A stretch of 18,071 nucleotides of DNA from SZUA-320 sp041612035. GTDB lineage: Bacteria > Gemmatimonadota > Gemmatimonadetes > Gemmatimonadales > GWC2-71-9. Position 1 is the first letter of the stretch; the number at the start of each line of letters is the position of its first letter. Location: positions 1 to 18,071 of the forward strand of contig JBFILX010000019.1 in the NCBI GenBank assembly GCA_041612035.1, written 5' to 3'. Under the pieces are notes generated by a model. It was not told the origin of the DNA and ran no database searches. It saw nothing but the letters and a program-made list of their open reading frames with translations. The position numbers and the translations under genes were made by a program. This document shows, piece after piece, positions 8,425 to 15,105 of the stretch.

Positions 8425-10623
8425 TCAGAGCCGGATGGGGAGCCGCCGGACCCGCCGGCCGGTGAGCGCGAACACGGCGTTGGCCACCGCGGGGGCGATC
8501 GGCGGTACGCCCGGCTCCCCCACCCCGCCCGGCGCCTCGCCCCCGGGGACGAGGTGCACCTCCACCCGGGGCATCTCCCCCATCCGGAGCACCGGATAGT
8601 CGTGGAAGTTGCCCTGGACCACGCGCCCGCGGTCCAGGGTCACCTCGCCCATCAGCGCCGCCGTAAGCCCGTACGCGATCGCCCCGGTGAGCTGGGCCTC
8701 GACGGTGTCGGGGTTCACCACCACCCCGCAGTCGAAGGCACAGACCACCCGGTCCACCCGGAGCGACCCGCCGTCCAGCCGGACCTCGGCCACCTGCGCG
8801 CAGACGCTCCCGAACGACTCGTGCAGCGCCACCCCCCGGCCCACCCCGGCCGGAGCCGGGGTGCTCCACCCGGCCCGCTCCGCCACCGCCTCCAGCACCC
8901 GGCGATGCCGTGGCGCCTGGGCCAGCAGCGCCAGGCGGTAGGCCACCGGGTCGCGGCCCGCGGCGGCCGCCAGCTCGTCCACGAAGCACTCCACGGCGAA
9001 GGCGGTATGGGTGTGGCCCACCGCGCGCCAGAAGCCGACCGGGACGCCCAGGTCGGCCTGGGTGTAGCGGACCTCGAGGTCGGGGATGCCGTAGGGGAGG
9101 TCGCGGGCCCCTTCCACCGCGGTCTCGTCGATCCCGCCCTTCAGGGGGCCGCCCAGGTGGGCCACGAACTGGGGCACGTACCCGGGAATGAACCGGGAGA
9201 TGATGGAGGGGGCGACGACGTGGTGCGCCCAGGCGACCGGCAGGCCGTCGGCCCCGAGCGCGGCGCGCAGCGCGTGGTGATTCCCCGGACGGTAGAAGTC
9301 GTGCCGGACGTCGTCCTCCCGGGTCCACAGGAGCCGGATCGGCACCCCGGGCAGCTGGGCGGCGACCGCCACCGCCTCGGCCACGAAGTCGCTCTCCGAC
9401 CGGCGCCCGAAGCCGCCCCCCAGGTTGGTGGTGTGGATCGTGACCCGGTCCTGCGAGACGCCGGCGGCCTTGGCCGCGACGCCGCGCGACCCGCCCCCGA
9501 AGAGCGCGGGCGCGGCCTGGGACTGGGTGGGCACCCAGACCTCCACCTCCCCGTCGCGCACCACGGCGGTGGCGTTCATCGGCTCCATGCAGGCGTGGGC
9601 CAGGTACGGCAGGTCGTAGGCCGCCTCCACCACGGTGGACGCCCCCTCGAGCCCCCGGGCCCCCCGCCCGCGCTTCACCGCCTCCCGTCCCTCGCTCTCC
9701 GCCGCCAGGCGATGCAGCCGGGTGGTGACCTCGTCGCTGGTGAGTCCGGCGAGCCGGCCCTCGTCCCACGTGACCTTCAACGCGTCGCGTCCCCGGATGG
9801 CGTGCCAGGAGGTGTCGCCCACCACGGCGACTCCGGACGGCACCCGGAGCACGTGGCGCACCCCGGGCAGGGCGAGGGCCGGGGTGGGATCCACCTCGCG
9901 CACCGTGCCGCCGAACACCGGGCAGCGGGCGATGACCGCCACGAGCGCGCCCTCCGGCCGCACGTCCTGGCCGTACACGATCCGTCCCGTCACCTGGTCG
10001 GCCAGGTCCAGCCGGGGCACCGGGGTGCCCAGCAGGCGGAAGGCCTCGGGCGACTTGAGCGGCACGTGGTCAGGCGGGGTGAGCCGCGCCGCCGCGAGCG
10101 CCAGCGCCCCGTAGTCCAGCCGGCGGCCGCTGGCGTCGTGGATCACCTGGCTCGACTCGGTCCGGCACTCGGCGGCCGGCACGCCCCACTCCGCCGCCGC
10201 CGCGGCGACCAGCATCGCCCGCGCGGTGGCGGCCGCCTCGCGCAGGGGCCCCCAGGCGGCGCGGACGCTGGTGCTGCCGCCGGTGATCTGGGCCCCGATG
10301 AGCGGGTTGTCGTAGGCGCGGTTGGCCGGGGCGAACTCGTAGCGGACCCGGCTCCAGTCGGCGTCGAGCTCCTCCGCCACCAGCATCGGCAGGGCGGTGC
10401 TCACCCCCTGCCCCATTTCGGAGCGGTCGACCACCACGGTCACGTGGCCGTCGGCGGCGATGCGGATCCAGGCGTCCGGCGCGAACACGCCGTCACCCGC
10501 CGCGGGCGGGGTCTCCCCGCGGCAGGCGCCCAGGCTGATGCCCATGGTGAACGCCGCCCCGGCCGCGGTCACCTGCAGGAAAGCGCGCCGATCCATGCCG
10601 GATCCCGCCCGGTCCGCGCTCAC
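8425..10623 (-). CDS. Molybdopterin-binding large subunit of an IorB-type molybdenum hydroxylase
   Basis: A 732-residue xanthine dehydrogenase-family subunit that binds the molybdenum cofactor and hydroxylates an aldehyde or N-heterocycle; the substrate is not predictable. Order resembles isoquinoline 1-oxidoreductase beta (IorB): a twin-arginine N-terminus (MDRRAFLQVTAAG), a first cofactor segment with MGQGVSTALPMLVAEEL, a hammerhead domain, then MEPMN and LGGGFGRR segments. The catalytic-Glu motif GGVGEPGVPPIAPAVANA lies near the C-terminus, Glu about 703. The chosen GTG start (10623) overlaps the small-subunit stop by 4 nt and has GGAGAT 5 nt upstream. An ATG at 10596 is an alternative start and gives a more usual Tat leader. 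A Cys preceded by SLGA could be a lipobox. Tat export together with cofactor and partner fits the family. Confidence 0.88.
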   Translation of the reverse strand: MSADRAGSGMDRRAFLQVTAAGAAFTMGISLGACRGETPPAAGDGVFAPDAWIRIAADGHVTVVVDRSEMGQGVSTALPMLVAEELDADWSRVRYEFAPANRAYDNPLIGAQITGGSTSVRAAWGPLREAAATARAMLVAAAAAEWGVPAAECRTESSQVIHDASGRRLDYGALALAAARLTPPDHVPLKSPEAFRLLGTPVPRLDLADQVTGRIVYGQDVRPEGALVAVIARCPVFGGTVREVDPTPALALPGVRHVLRVPSGVAVVGDTSWHAIRGRDALKVTWDEGRLAGLTSDEVTTRLHRLAAESEGREAVKRGRGARGLEGASTVVEAAYDLPYLAHACMEPMNATAVVRDGEVEVWVPTQSQAAPALFGGGSRGVAAKAAGVSQDRVTIHTTNLGGGFGRRSESDFVAEAVAVAAQLPGVPIRLLWTREDDVRHDFYRPGNHHALRAALGADGLPVAWAHHVVAPSIISRFIPGYVPQFVAHLGGPLKGGIDETAVEGARDLPYGIPDLEVRYTQADLGVPVGFWRAVGHTHTAFAVECFVDELAAAAGRDPVAYRLALLAQAPRHRRVLEAVAERAGWSTPAPAGVGRGVALHESFGSVCAQVAEVRLDGGSLRVDRVVCAFDCGVVVNPDTVEAQLTGAIAYGLTAALMGEVTLDRGRVVQGNFHDYPVLRMGEMPRVEVHLVPGGEAPGGVGEPGVPPIAPAVANAVFALTGRRVRRLPIRL

Positions 10624-11075
10624 CGCGGATCTCCCGCGGCGCGGTGGATGGCCGCGCGGATCCGCTGGTAGGTCCCGCAGCGGCAGAGGTTCCCCGCCAT
10701 CGCCTCGTCGATCTCCGCGTCGGTCGGCCTGGGCGAGCGGGCGAGCAGCGCGGCCGCCGACATGATCTGCCCCGCCTGGCAGTAGCCGCACTGCGGCACC
10801 TGCAGCGCGACCCAGGCCCGCTGCACCGGGTGGCTCGCGTCGGCCGGCAGCCCCTCGATGGTGGTCACGGTCCGGCCCCCGACCGAGCCCACGGGGGTCT
10901 GGCACGAACGGACCGGCTCGCCGTCCAGGTGCACGGTGCACGCGCCGCACTGGGCGATGCCGCAGCCGTACTTTGTCCCGGTCAGCGCCAGCACGTCGCG
11001 CAGCACCCACAGCAGGGGCATCTCGGGCGGGACGTCCACGGGACGGACCACCCCGTTCACGCGGAGTTCGATCAT
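10620..11075 (-). CDS. [2Fe-2S] small subunit of an IorA-type molybdenum hydroxylase
   Basis: A 151-residue ferredoxin-like subunit that carries electrons away from the molybdenum site. All eight cluster cysteines are visible: Cys38, Cys43, Cys46 and Cys58 (CGIAQCGAC then SC) for the plant-type cluster, and Cys96, Cys99, Cys131 and Cys133 (CGYC and CRC) for the helical cluster. Length and order match IorA/CoxS-type subunits. A strong AGGAGG lies 4 nt before the ATG. The gene overlaps the large-subunit gene by 4 nt. As usual for IorAB pairs there is no FAD-subunit gene here; those enzymes normally pass electrons to a cytochrome c, but no such gene is present in the window. Confidence 0.92.
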   Translation of the reverse strand: MIELRVNGVVRPVDVPPEMPLLWVLRDVLALTGTKYGCGIAQCGACTVHLDGEPVRSCQTPVGSVGGRTVTTIEGLPADASHPVQRAWVALQVPQCGYCQAGQIMSAAALLARSPRPTDAEIDEAMAGNLCRCGTYQRIRAAIHRAAGDPR

Positions 11076-11079
11076 GGCC

Positions 11080-11085
11080 CCTCCT
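11080..11085 (-). promoter_or_regulatory. Shine-Dalgarno AGGAGG of the [2Fe-2S] gene, overlapping the preceding stop codon
   Basis: Read on the minus strand, TAGGAGG merges the TAG stop of the small lipoprotein gene (11086-11084) with the AGGAGG that precedes the ATG at 11075. This arrangement suggests that ribosomes finishing the lipoprotein gene reinitiate on the hydroxylase gene, so both are on one mRNA. Confidence 0.6.
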
Positions 11086-11473
11086 AGCGGCGGGTCAGCC
11101 CGTAGCCCCCGGGGTCGAGCAGGGAGAAATCGTCCCGGGCCGCGGCCTGTTCGATAAACATGGTATAGGCGGGGAGCAGCGCCACGTCGGGGATCCGCAC
11201 GCGGAGCATGTCCCCCGACACGATGGCCCCGGTCACCACCACCCGGGTGGACCCGGTGAGCCCGATCGGCGCGGAGGAGACCCGGTAGCCGTTCAGGCCG
11301 GTGATGTCGATGACCGGGCCGTTCAGCTGCAGGAGGATCGCCCCGGTGCGGTTGTGGCCGGCGGTGAGGCTGATCGTCATCTCGCCGCCCACCGGGCCCG
11401 GGGGCGGGCCGTTGCCGCCGCAGCCCGCCGCCACGACGAGCCCCGCCACGATCGCGGTGAGGCGGCGGGTCAC
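11084..11473 (-). CDS. Small lipoprotein with predicted beta-sandwich, cohesin-like domain
   Basis: A 129-residue protein beginning with GTG that overlaps the protease stop codon by 4 nt. The signal sequence ends in a lipobox (VVAAGC, Cys18), so it is probably a membrane-anchored lipoprotein. A Gly/Pro linker follows, and then about 100 residues that alternate short hydrophobic strands and turns: MTISLTAG, GAILLQLNGPV, TRVVVTGAIVSGDMLRVRIPD, AYTMFIEQAAA and a C-terminal GYGL. The pattern resembles an immunoglobulin- or cohesin-like beta-sandwich, but I cannot name a family with certainty. Its coupling to a protease with a dockerin-like tail suggests it could be the binding partner; this is inference. 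Confidence 0.65.
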   Translation of the reverse strand: MTRRLTAIVAGLVVAAGCGGNGPPPGPVGGEMTISLTAGHNRTGAILLQLNGPVIDITGLNGYRVSSAPIGLTGSTRVVVTGAIVSGDMLRVRIPDVALLPAYTMFIEQAAARDDFSLLDPGGYGLTRR

Positions 11474-13728
11474 CGGTCGCCTCCGGTCCGGGTCTGAGCC
11501 GAGGCGGCCGGCGGGGCCAGGCCCAGGCGCTGCAGGAACGCCAGGTAGTCGCCCACGTCGTAGGAGCCGTTCCGGTTCCCGAAGGTGTCGAGGAAGGTCC
11601 GTTCGTCGAGGGTGAGGGTCGCGGTGCCGAGCAGATGGGACGTGGCGGACGAGACCGCGATGTCCAGCGCCGGGAGGAACGCGGCGTGCAGGTCGAACGG
11701 CCGGGTCATGACCAGCGCGAGGACGGGGTTCCGGGTCGTGGTGTCGCCCTCCCACCCGGCGAACAGGATGCCTCCCGGGGGCGAGGCGGTGAGGGTCACC
11801 GCGGCGCCGTCGGGCAGGAAGAACCCCTCGGCCAGGTTGCCCGGGGCGCTGGCGCTGACCGCCCCGCCTCCGGCCGAGCTCACCAGCAGGCGGTGGTCGG
11901 CGTGGAAGGCGGCGGACACCGTGTCGGGCACCGTGCCGGCCACCAGGGTGTGGACCCGGGGCCGGCCGTTGCTCCACCCCACGAAACGGGCCCGGGTCCG
12001 GTTGAGGTTCACGAACTGGACGGTGTCGGCCTCCAGCAGGGCCGTGTCGCCGGGCGCCAGGGCCTCCTCGAGCCGGGAGCCCGCCACCCCGTTGAGCCGG
12101 ATGCGCGCGCCGCTCAGCGTGGACGAGAAGAGCGACGGTTCCCGCCGGACGAACCGGAACCGCATGATCTGACCCGGCAGCTGTTCGATGCGGTCGATGA
12201 CGAAGCCGAGGTATTCCCCCAGGTTGCTGCGCGCGGCGGGGTTGGAGGTCAGCGCGAACCGGGTGTTGCCCGTGCTCCCCGGATAGGAGTCGCCCGGGTC
12301 GCCGCGGTTCCGGAGCCCCGGGGTGCGGAGCTGGTTGAGCCCGTCGGCCTGCATGAGCGACACGCCCTGCCGGCTGCCGGTGTTCACCCGGTTGCCCGAG
12401 CGGCCCAGGTTGATGCGCGCGTCGTCCACCAGCCAGACCAGGAGCCCCGGGGCCTTCTTCTTGGCGGACACCGGGTTCATCTGGGCCGTGTCGCTCTGGA
12501 GCGCCTGGCGGTTCTCCACCAGCACGTAGAACCCGGGGGGCCCGGCCCGGGCGATGAACACGGTGTCGGTGAGCTGGCGCGGTCCGGTCGTCACGGTGCG
12601 CGTCGTGGTCAGCTCGGTCAGGGTCACCCATCCCACCTGGGACAGCGACCACGCCTCGAAGCTGGCCGGGCTGTAGGCCATGGCGAAGTTCCCGCTGCCC
12701 ATCAGGCCCCATTCGCCGATCCCCTCGGTGCGCGAGGCCGCGTCGGTGTCGTACAGGTCGGGGAGGCCGAAGACGTGGCCGGTCTCGTGGGCGATGGTCC
12801 CGATCGGCATGATCTCGTTGGGCAGGCACCCGGTGCGGCCGCCCAGCTGGGACTGGATCGTGTAGTCGCTCACCACCAGGAACTGCCCCGGAATGGGCTG
12901 GCCGTTCGTCCCGCGGCGGGGCGTCCGGGTGACGTAGGGCGACCCGTTGTTCCAGGCGCTCATCACGAACCGGTGGGCCCAGATCCCGGTGGTCCCGCAG
13001 GAGCCGTCCACGGTGGGGTGCAGGAAGGCCACCGCGTCCACCACCCCGTCGTCGTCGCCCGAATTGGGGATGCCGTCGGGCCCGTCGTTGTCGTACCGGT
13101 TCCAGACGGTGTCCGCCCCGGGACGCACCGAGATGGAGTCGAGCGCGGCGATCAGCATGGCCCCGAACCGCCGTCCCCCGTTGGGGCAGCTCACCGTCAC
13201 CCCGATCCCGTTGCAGTTGTCCTGGTAGTAGGCCGCCGTGGTGTCCATCCGGGCGGGCGAGAAGACCCGGCCCTCGATCCGGACCAGGGCGTTGGAGAGT
13301 TCCTCGTAGTAGGTCCGGAGGGTGTAGGCCCGGCCCGGGAAGGGGGCCGTGGAGAAGAGCAGGTCGGCGAACGACTCCACCGGGTAGGCCACCGGCACGT
13401 CGGCGTAGGCGATCAGCACCACCGGCAGGTGGAAGGTGCCCGTGATCGCCAGGTCGGAAAGCGCCCCGCCCTGCGCGAGCACCGCCGCGCCCGCCCGGGG
13501 CGCGTTCAGCAGCCCGAACGAGCCGGCCCGCATCAGCGCGGCCCGCCGCTCGCGCACCGCGGCCGCCCGTTTCCGCCAGGCCCCGTCTGGCCGGAAATCG
13601 TACCCGGGGACCTCGAACCGGCGTGGTTCTCCGGGCACCTGGGCCGCGCCCGGGGTCGGGAGCGCGACCCCCAGGACGACCGCGGCGGCCAGGTATCGCA
13701 GGGGGAATGGCAGGGACAGGGAGGACAT
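11470..13728 (-). CDS. Secreted M6-like zinc metalloprotease with repeat and dockerin-like C-terminus
   Basis: A 752-residue secreted protein. A signal peptide covers residues 1 to about 30 (LAAAVVLGVALPTPGAAQ). The catalytic part resembles the immune-inhibitor-A/M6 family: DAVAFLHPTVDGSCGTTG, then IWAHRF, and the zinc site HETGHVFGLPD with His314, Glu315, His318 and Asp324. The middle region is beta-rich and contains bacterial InlB-like repeats, clearest at about 613-684 (FAGWEGD then HAAF) with a second, weaker copy before it (FVGWSNG then SAAF). The tail at 714-737 is EF-hand-like. The family cleaves extracellular proteins; the target here is unknown. The ATG at 13728 is the natural start because the signal peptide begins there. 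It is divergent from the ceramide cassette and heads a four-gene minus-strand cluster. Confidence 0.85.
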   Translation of the reverse strand: MSSLSLPFPLRYLAAAVVLGVALPTPGAAQVPGEPRRFEVPGYDFRPDGAWRKRAAAVRERRAALMRAGSFGLLNAPRAGAAVLAQGGALSDLAITGTFHLPVVLIAYADVPVAYPVESFADLLFSTAPFPGRAYTLRTYYEELSNALVRIEGRVFSPARMDTTAAYYQDNCNGIGVTVSCPNGGRRFGAMLIAALDSISVRPGADTVWNRYDNDGPDGIPNSGDDDGVVDAVAFLHPTVDGSCGTTGIWAHRFVMSAWNNGSPYVTRTPRRGTNGQPIPGQFLVVSDYTIQSQLGGRTGCLPNEIMPIGTIAHETGHVFGLPDLYDTDAASRTEGIGEWGLMGSGNFAMAYSPASFEAWSLSQVGWVTLTELTTTRTVTTGPRQLTDTVFIARAGPPGFYVLVENRQALQSDTAQMNPVSAKKKAPGLLVWLVDDARINLGRSGNRVNTGSRQGVSLMQADGLNQLRTPGLRNRGDPGDSYPGSTGNTRFALTSNPAARSNLGEYLGFVIDRIEQLPGQIMRFRFVRREPSLFSSTLSGARIRLNGVAGSRLEEALAPGDTALLEADTVQFVNLNRTRARFVGWSNGRPRVHTLVAGTVPDTVSAAFHADHRLLVSSAGGGAVSASAPGNLAEGFFLPDGAAVTLTASPPGGILFAGWEGDTTTRNPVLALVMTRPFDLHAAFLPALDIAVSSATSHLLGTATLTLDERTFLDTFGNRNGSYDVGDYLAFLQRLGLAPPAASAQTRTGGDR
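11518..11589 (-). other. Dockerin-like single EF-hand segment in the protease C-terminus
   Basis: Residues 714-737 of the protease read DTFGNRNGSYDVGDYLAFLQ plus RLGL. Aligned to a calcium loop with the invariant Gly at 721, potential ligands are Asn718, Asn720, Asp724 and Asp727, followed by a short helix. Loop position 1 is Phe instead of Asp, and there is only one copy where classical dockerins have two. It is near the C-terminus, as expected for a docking or sorting tail. Confidence 0.45.
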
Positions 13729-13780
13729 CTCCGGGCAGGGGACGACCGGGCGGTCGCGGGCCGCACCGCGCCGGTCAGGG

Positions 13781-13786
13781 ATAATA
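13781..13786 (-). promoter_or_regulatory. Possible -10 element for the protease operon
   Basis: TATTAT on the minus strand is a close -10 match in an otherwise very GC-rich intergenic region. It would start transcription about 45 nt before the protease ATG. No convincing -35 box is seen 16-18 nt upstream, so this is a weak call. Confidence 0.3.
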
Positions 13787-13816
13787 GCCGGCGCCCCCCC
13801 GGCAGCGGCTTTCTGC

Positions 13817-13845
13817 TTGTTTTCGGGAGGGCGATCCGTTAAGAT
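13817..13845 (+). promoter_or_regulatory. Predicted promoter of the ceramide cassette
   Basis: TTGTTT (13817-13822) and TAAGAT (13840-13845) are separated by 17 nt. Transcription would start near 13852, only about 8-9 nt before the ATG at 13861. The 132-nt region between the divergent genes also holds the possible protease promoter. GGGAGG at 13825-13830 lies between the two boxes and is too far upstream to be the ribosome binding site. Confidence 0.4.
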
Positions 13846-13860
13846 AACTCGTTGCGTGAC

Positions 13861-15105
13861 ATGGCCGTGACCCCCATCTGCCCGGAGCCGCGAGCGACCG
13901 TGCCGCCTACCGTTGCATCCAGCACCCCGATCTTCGAAAAGTGCCACCAGTTCACCAAGGCTGACGAGGTCAAGGCCGCGGGACTGTATCCCTATTTCAA
14001 GCCGATTTCGGAGTCGGAGGACACCGTCGTCGTCATCGAGGGCGTGCGGCGGGTCATGCTCGGGTCGAACAACTACCTCGGGCTGACCCACCATCCCAAG
14101 GTGCTCGAGGCGGCCACCCGGGCCCTGCACCGGTACGGCTCCGGCTGCACCGGGAGCCGGTTCCTGAACGGCTCGCTCGACCTGCACGTCCAGCTGGAAC
14201 AGGCCCTCGCGGAGTTCCTGGGCAAGGAGGACTGCATCGTCTTCTCCACCGGCTACGGGGCCAACCTGGGGCTCATCGCCGGCCTGGTGGGACGGGGGGA
14301 GAAGGTCTACCTCGACAAGCTGGACCACGCCTGCATCGTGGACGGCGCCAAGCTCTCCTACGGCGAGACCGAGCGGTTCAACCACGGGGATCTCGTGGGG
14401 CTCGAGCGGCTGCTGCAGCGGGCGCCGGCGGCGATCGGCAAGCTGGTGGTGGTGGACGGGGTCTACTCGATGGAGGGCGACATCGCCGACGTGCCGGAAC
14501 TGGTGCGGCTCTGCCGCAAGTACGGCGCCGCCCTGGCGGTGGACGACGCCCACGCGCTCGGCGTGCTGGGTCCGAAGGGCGACGGCACCGGGGCCCACTT
14601 CGGGATGCAGGACGAGGTGGACATCATCGCCGGGACCTTCTCGAAGTCGCTGGCCTCGGTCGGCGGGTACGTCGCCGGGTCGGAGCGGGTCATCAACTTC
14701 CTGCGCCACAACAGCCGCCCGTTCATCTTCACGGCCGCCCTGCCGCCGGCGAACACCGCGGGGGTGCTGGCCGCCCTGGAGGTGGTCAAGTCCGAGCCCG
14801 AGCGGCGTGACCAGGTGTGGCACAACGCCCGGCGGCTGCAGGACGGCCTGCGCGGGCTGGGTTTCGACATCGGGCCCACCCAGACCCCCATCGTGCCCGT
14901 GCTGATCGGCCCGCTCGACAAGACCATGATCATGTGGCGCCGGATGTACGACGCGGGGGTCTTCACCAACCCGGTGGTGCCGCCGGCGGTGCCCCCGTCG
15001 CAGTGCCGCCTGCGCACCAGCGTGATGGCCACGCACACGGACGAGCAGATCGACTTCTGCCTCGACGCGTTCGCCCGCATCGGCCGGGAGCTGGGGGTCA
15101 TCTGA
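13861..15105 (+). CDS. spt: Serine palmitoyltransferase (PLP-dependent alpha-oxoamine synthase)
   Basis: A 414-residue fold-type I PLP enzyme. It most likely condenses L-serine with a long-chain acyl thioester to form 3-ketosphinganine, the first step of sphingolipid synthesis. GSGCTGSRFLNGSLDLH is characteristic of the family. DHACIVDG carries the cofactor-stacking His, YSMEGDIADVPE and VDDAHALGVLG follow, and the Schiff-base Lys is residue 262 in GTFSKSLASVGGYV. RLRTSVMATHTDEQ matches the C-terminal Arg/His region. Length equals that of soluble bacterial SPTs (about 420). Close relatives are AONS (BioF) and KBL; the ceramide genes directly downstream decide for SPT. The frame also opens at TTG 13852, but ATG 13861 is preferred. 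The ceramide synthase frame overlaps its stop codon. Confidence 0.88.
   Translation: MAVTPICPEPRATVPPTVASSTPIFEKCHQFTKADEVKAAGLYPYFKPISESEDTVVVIEGVRRVMLGSNNYLGLTHHPKVLEAATRALHRYGSGCTGSRFLNGSLDLHVQLEQALAEFLGKEDCIVFSTGYGANLGLIAGLVGRGEKVYLDKLDHACIVDGAKLSYGETERFNHGDLVGLERLLQRAPAAIGKLVVVDGVYSMEGDIADVPELVRLCRKYGAALAVDDAHALGVLGPKGDGTGAHFGMQDEVDIIAGTFSKSLASVGGYVAGSERVINFLRHNSRPFIFTAALPPANTAGVLAALEVVKSEPERRDQVWHNARRLQDGLRGLGFDIGPTQTPIVPVLIGPLDKTMIMWRRMYDAGVFTNPVVPPAVPPSQCRLRTSVMATHTDEQIDFCLDAFARIGRELGVI

Noticed and set aside
8418..8428. Bidirectional terminator between the convergent ABC exporter and hydroxylase genes
   Set aside because: Only 3 nt separate the stop codons, and no hairpin with a T-run is visible there.
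8554..10671. Plus-strand frame of 705 codons opposite the molybdopterin subunit gene
   Set aside because: Translation is His/Arg/Gly/Pro-rich with no family features, while the minus strand shows the full set of molybdenum hydroxylase motifs.
13814..13819. TGCTTG half-site near the cassette promoter, resembling the TetR operator arm
   Set aside because: There is no inverted partner at a suitable distance, and six bases can recur by chance.
13825..13830. GGGAGG as ribosome binding site for spt
   Set aside because: It is over 20 nt from either possible start codon and lies between the promoter boxes, so it would probably not be transcribed.
13729..15036. Upstream extension of the protease reading frame on the minus strand, antisense to spt
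   Set aside because: The frame stays open by base composition only. The signal peptide beginning at 13728 marks the true start, and the opposite strand encodes a clear SPT.
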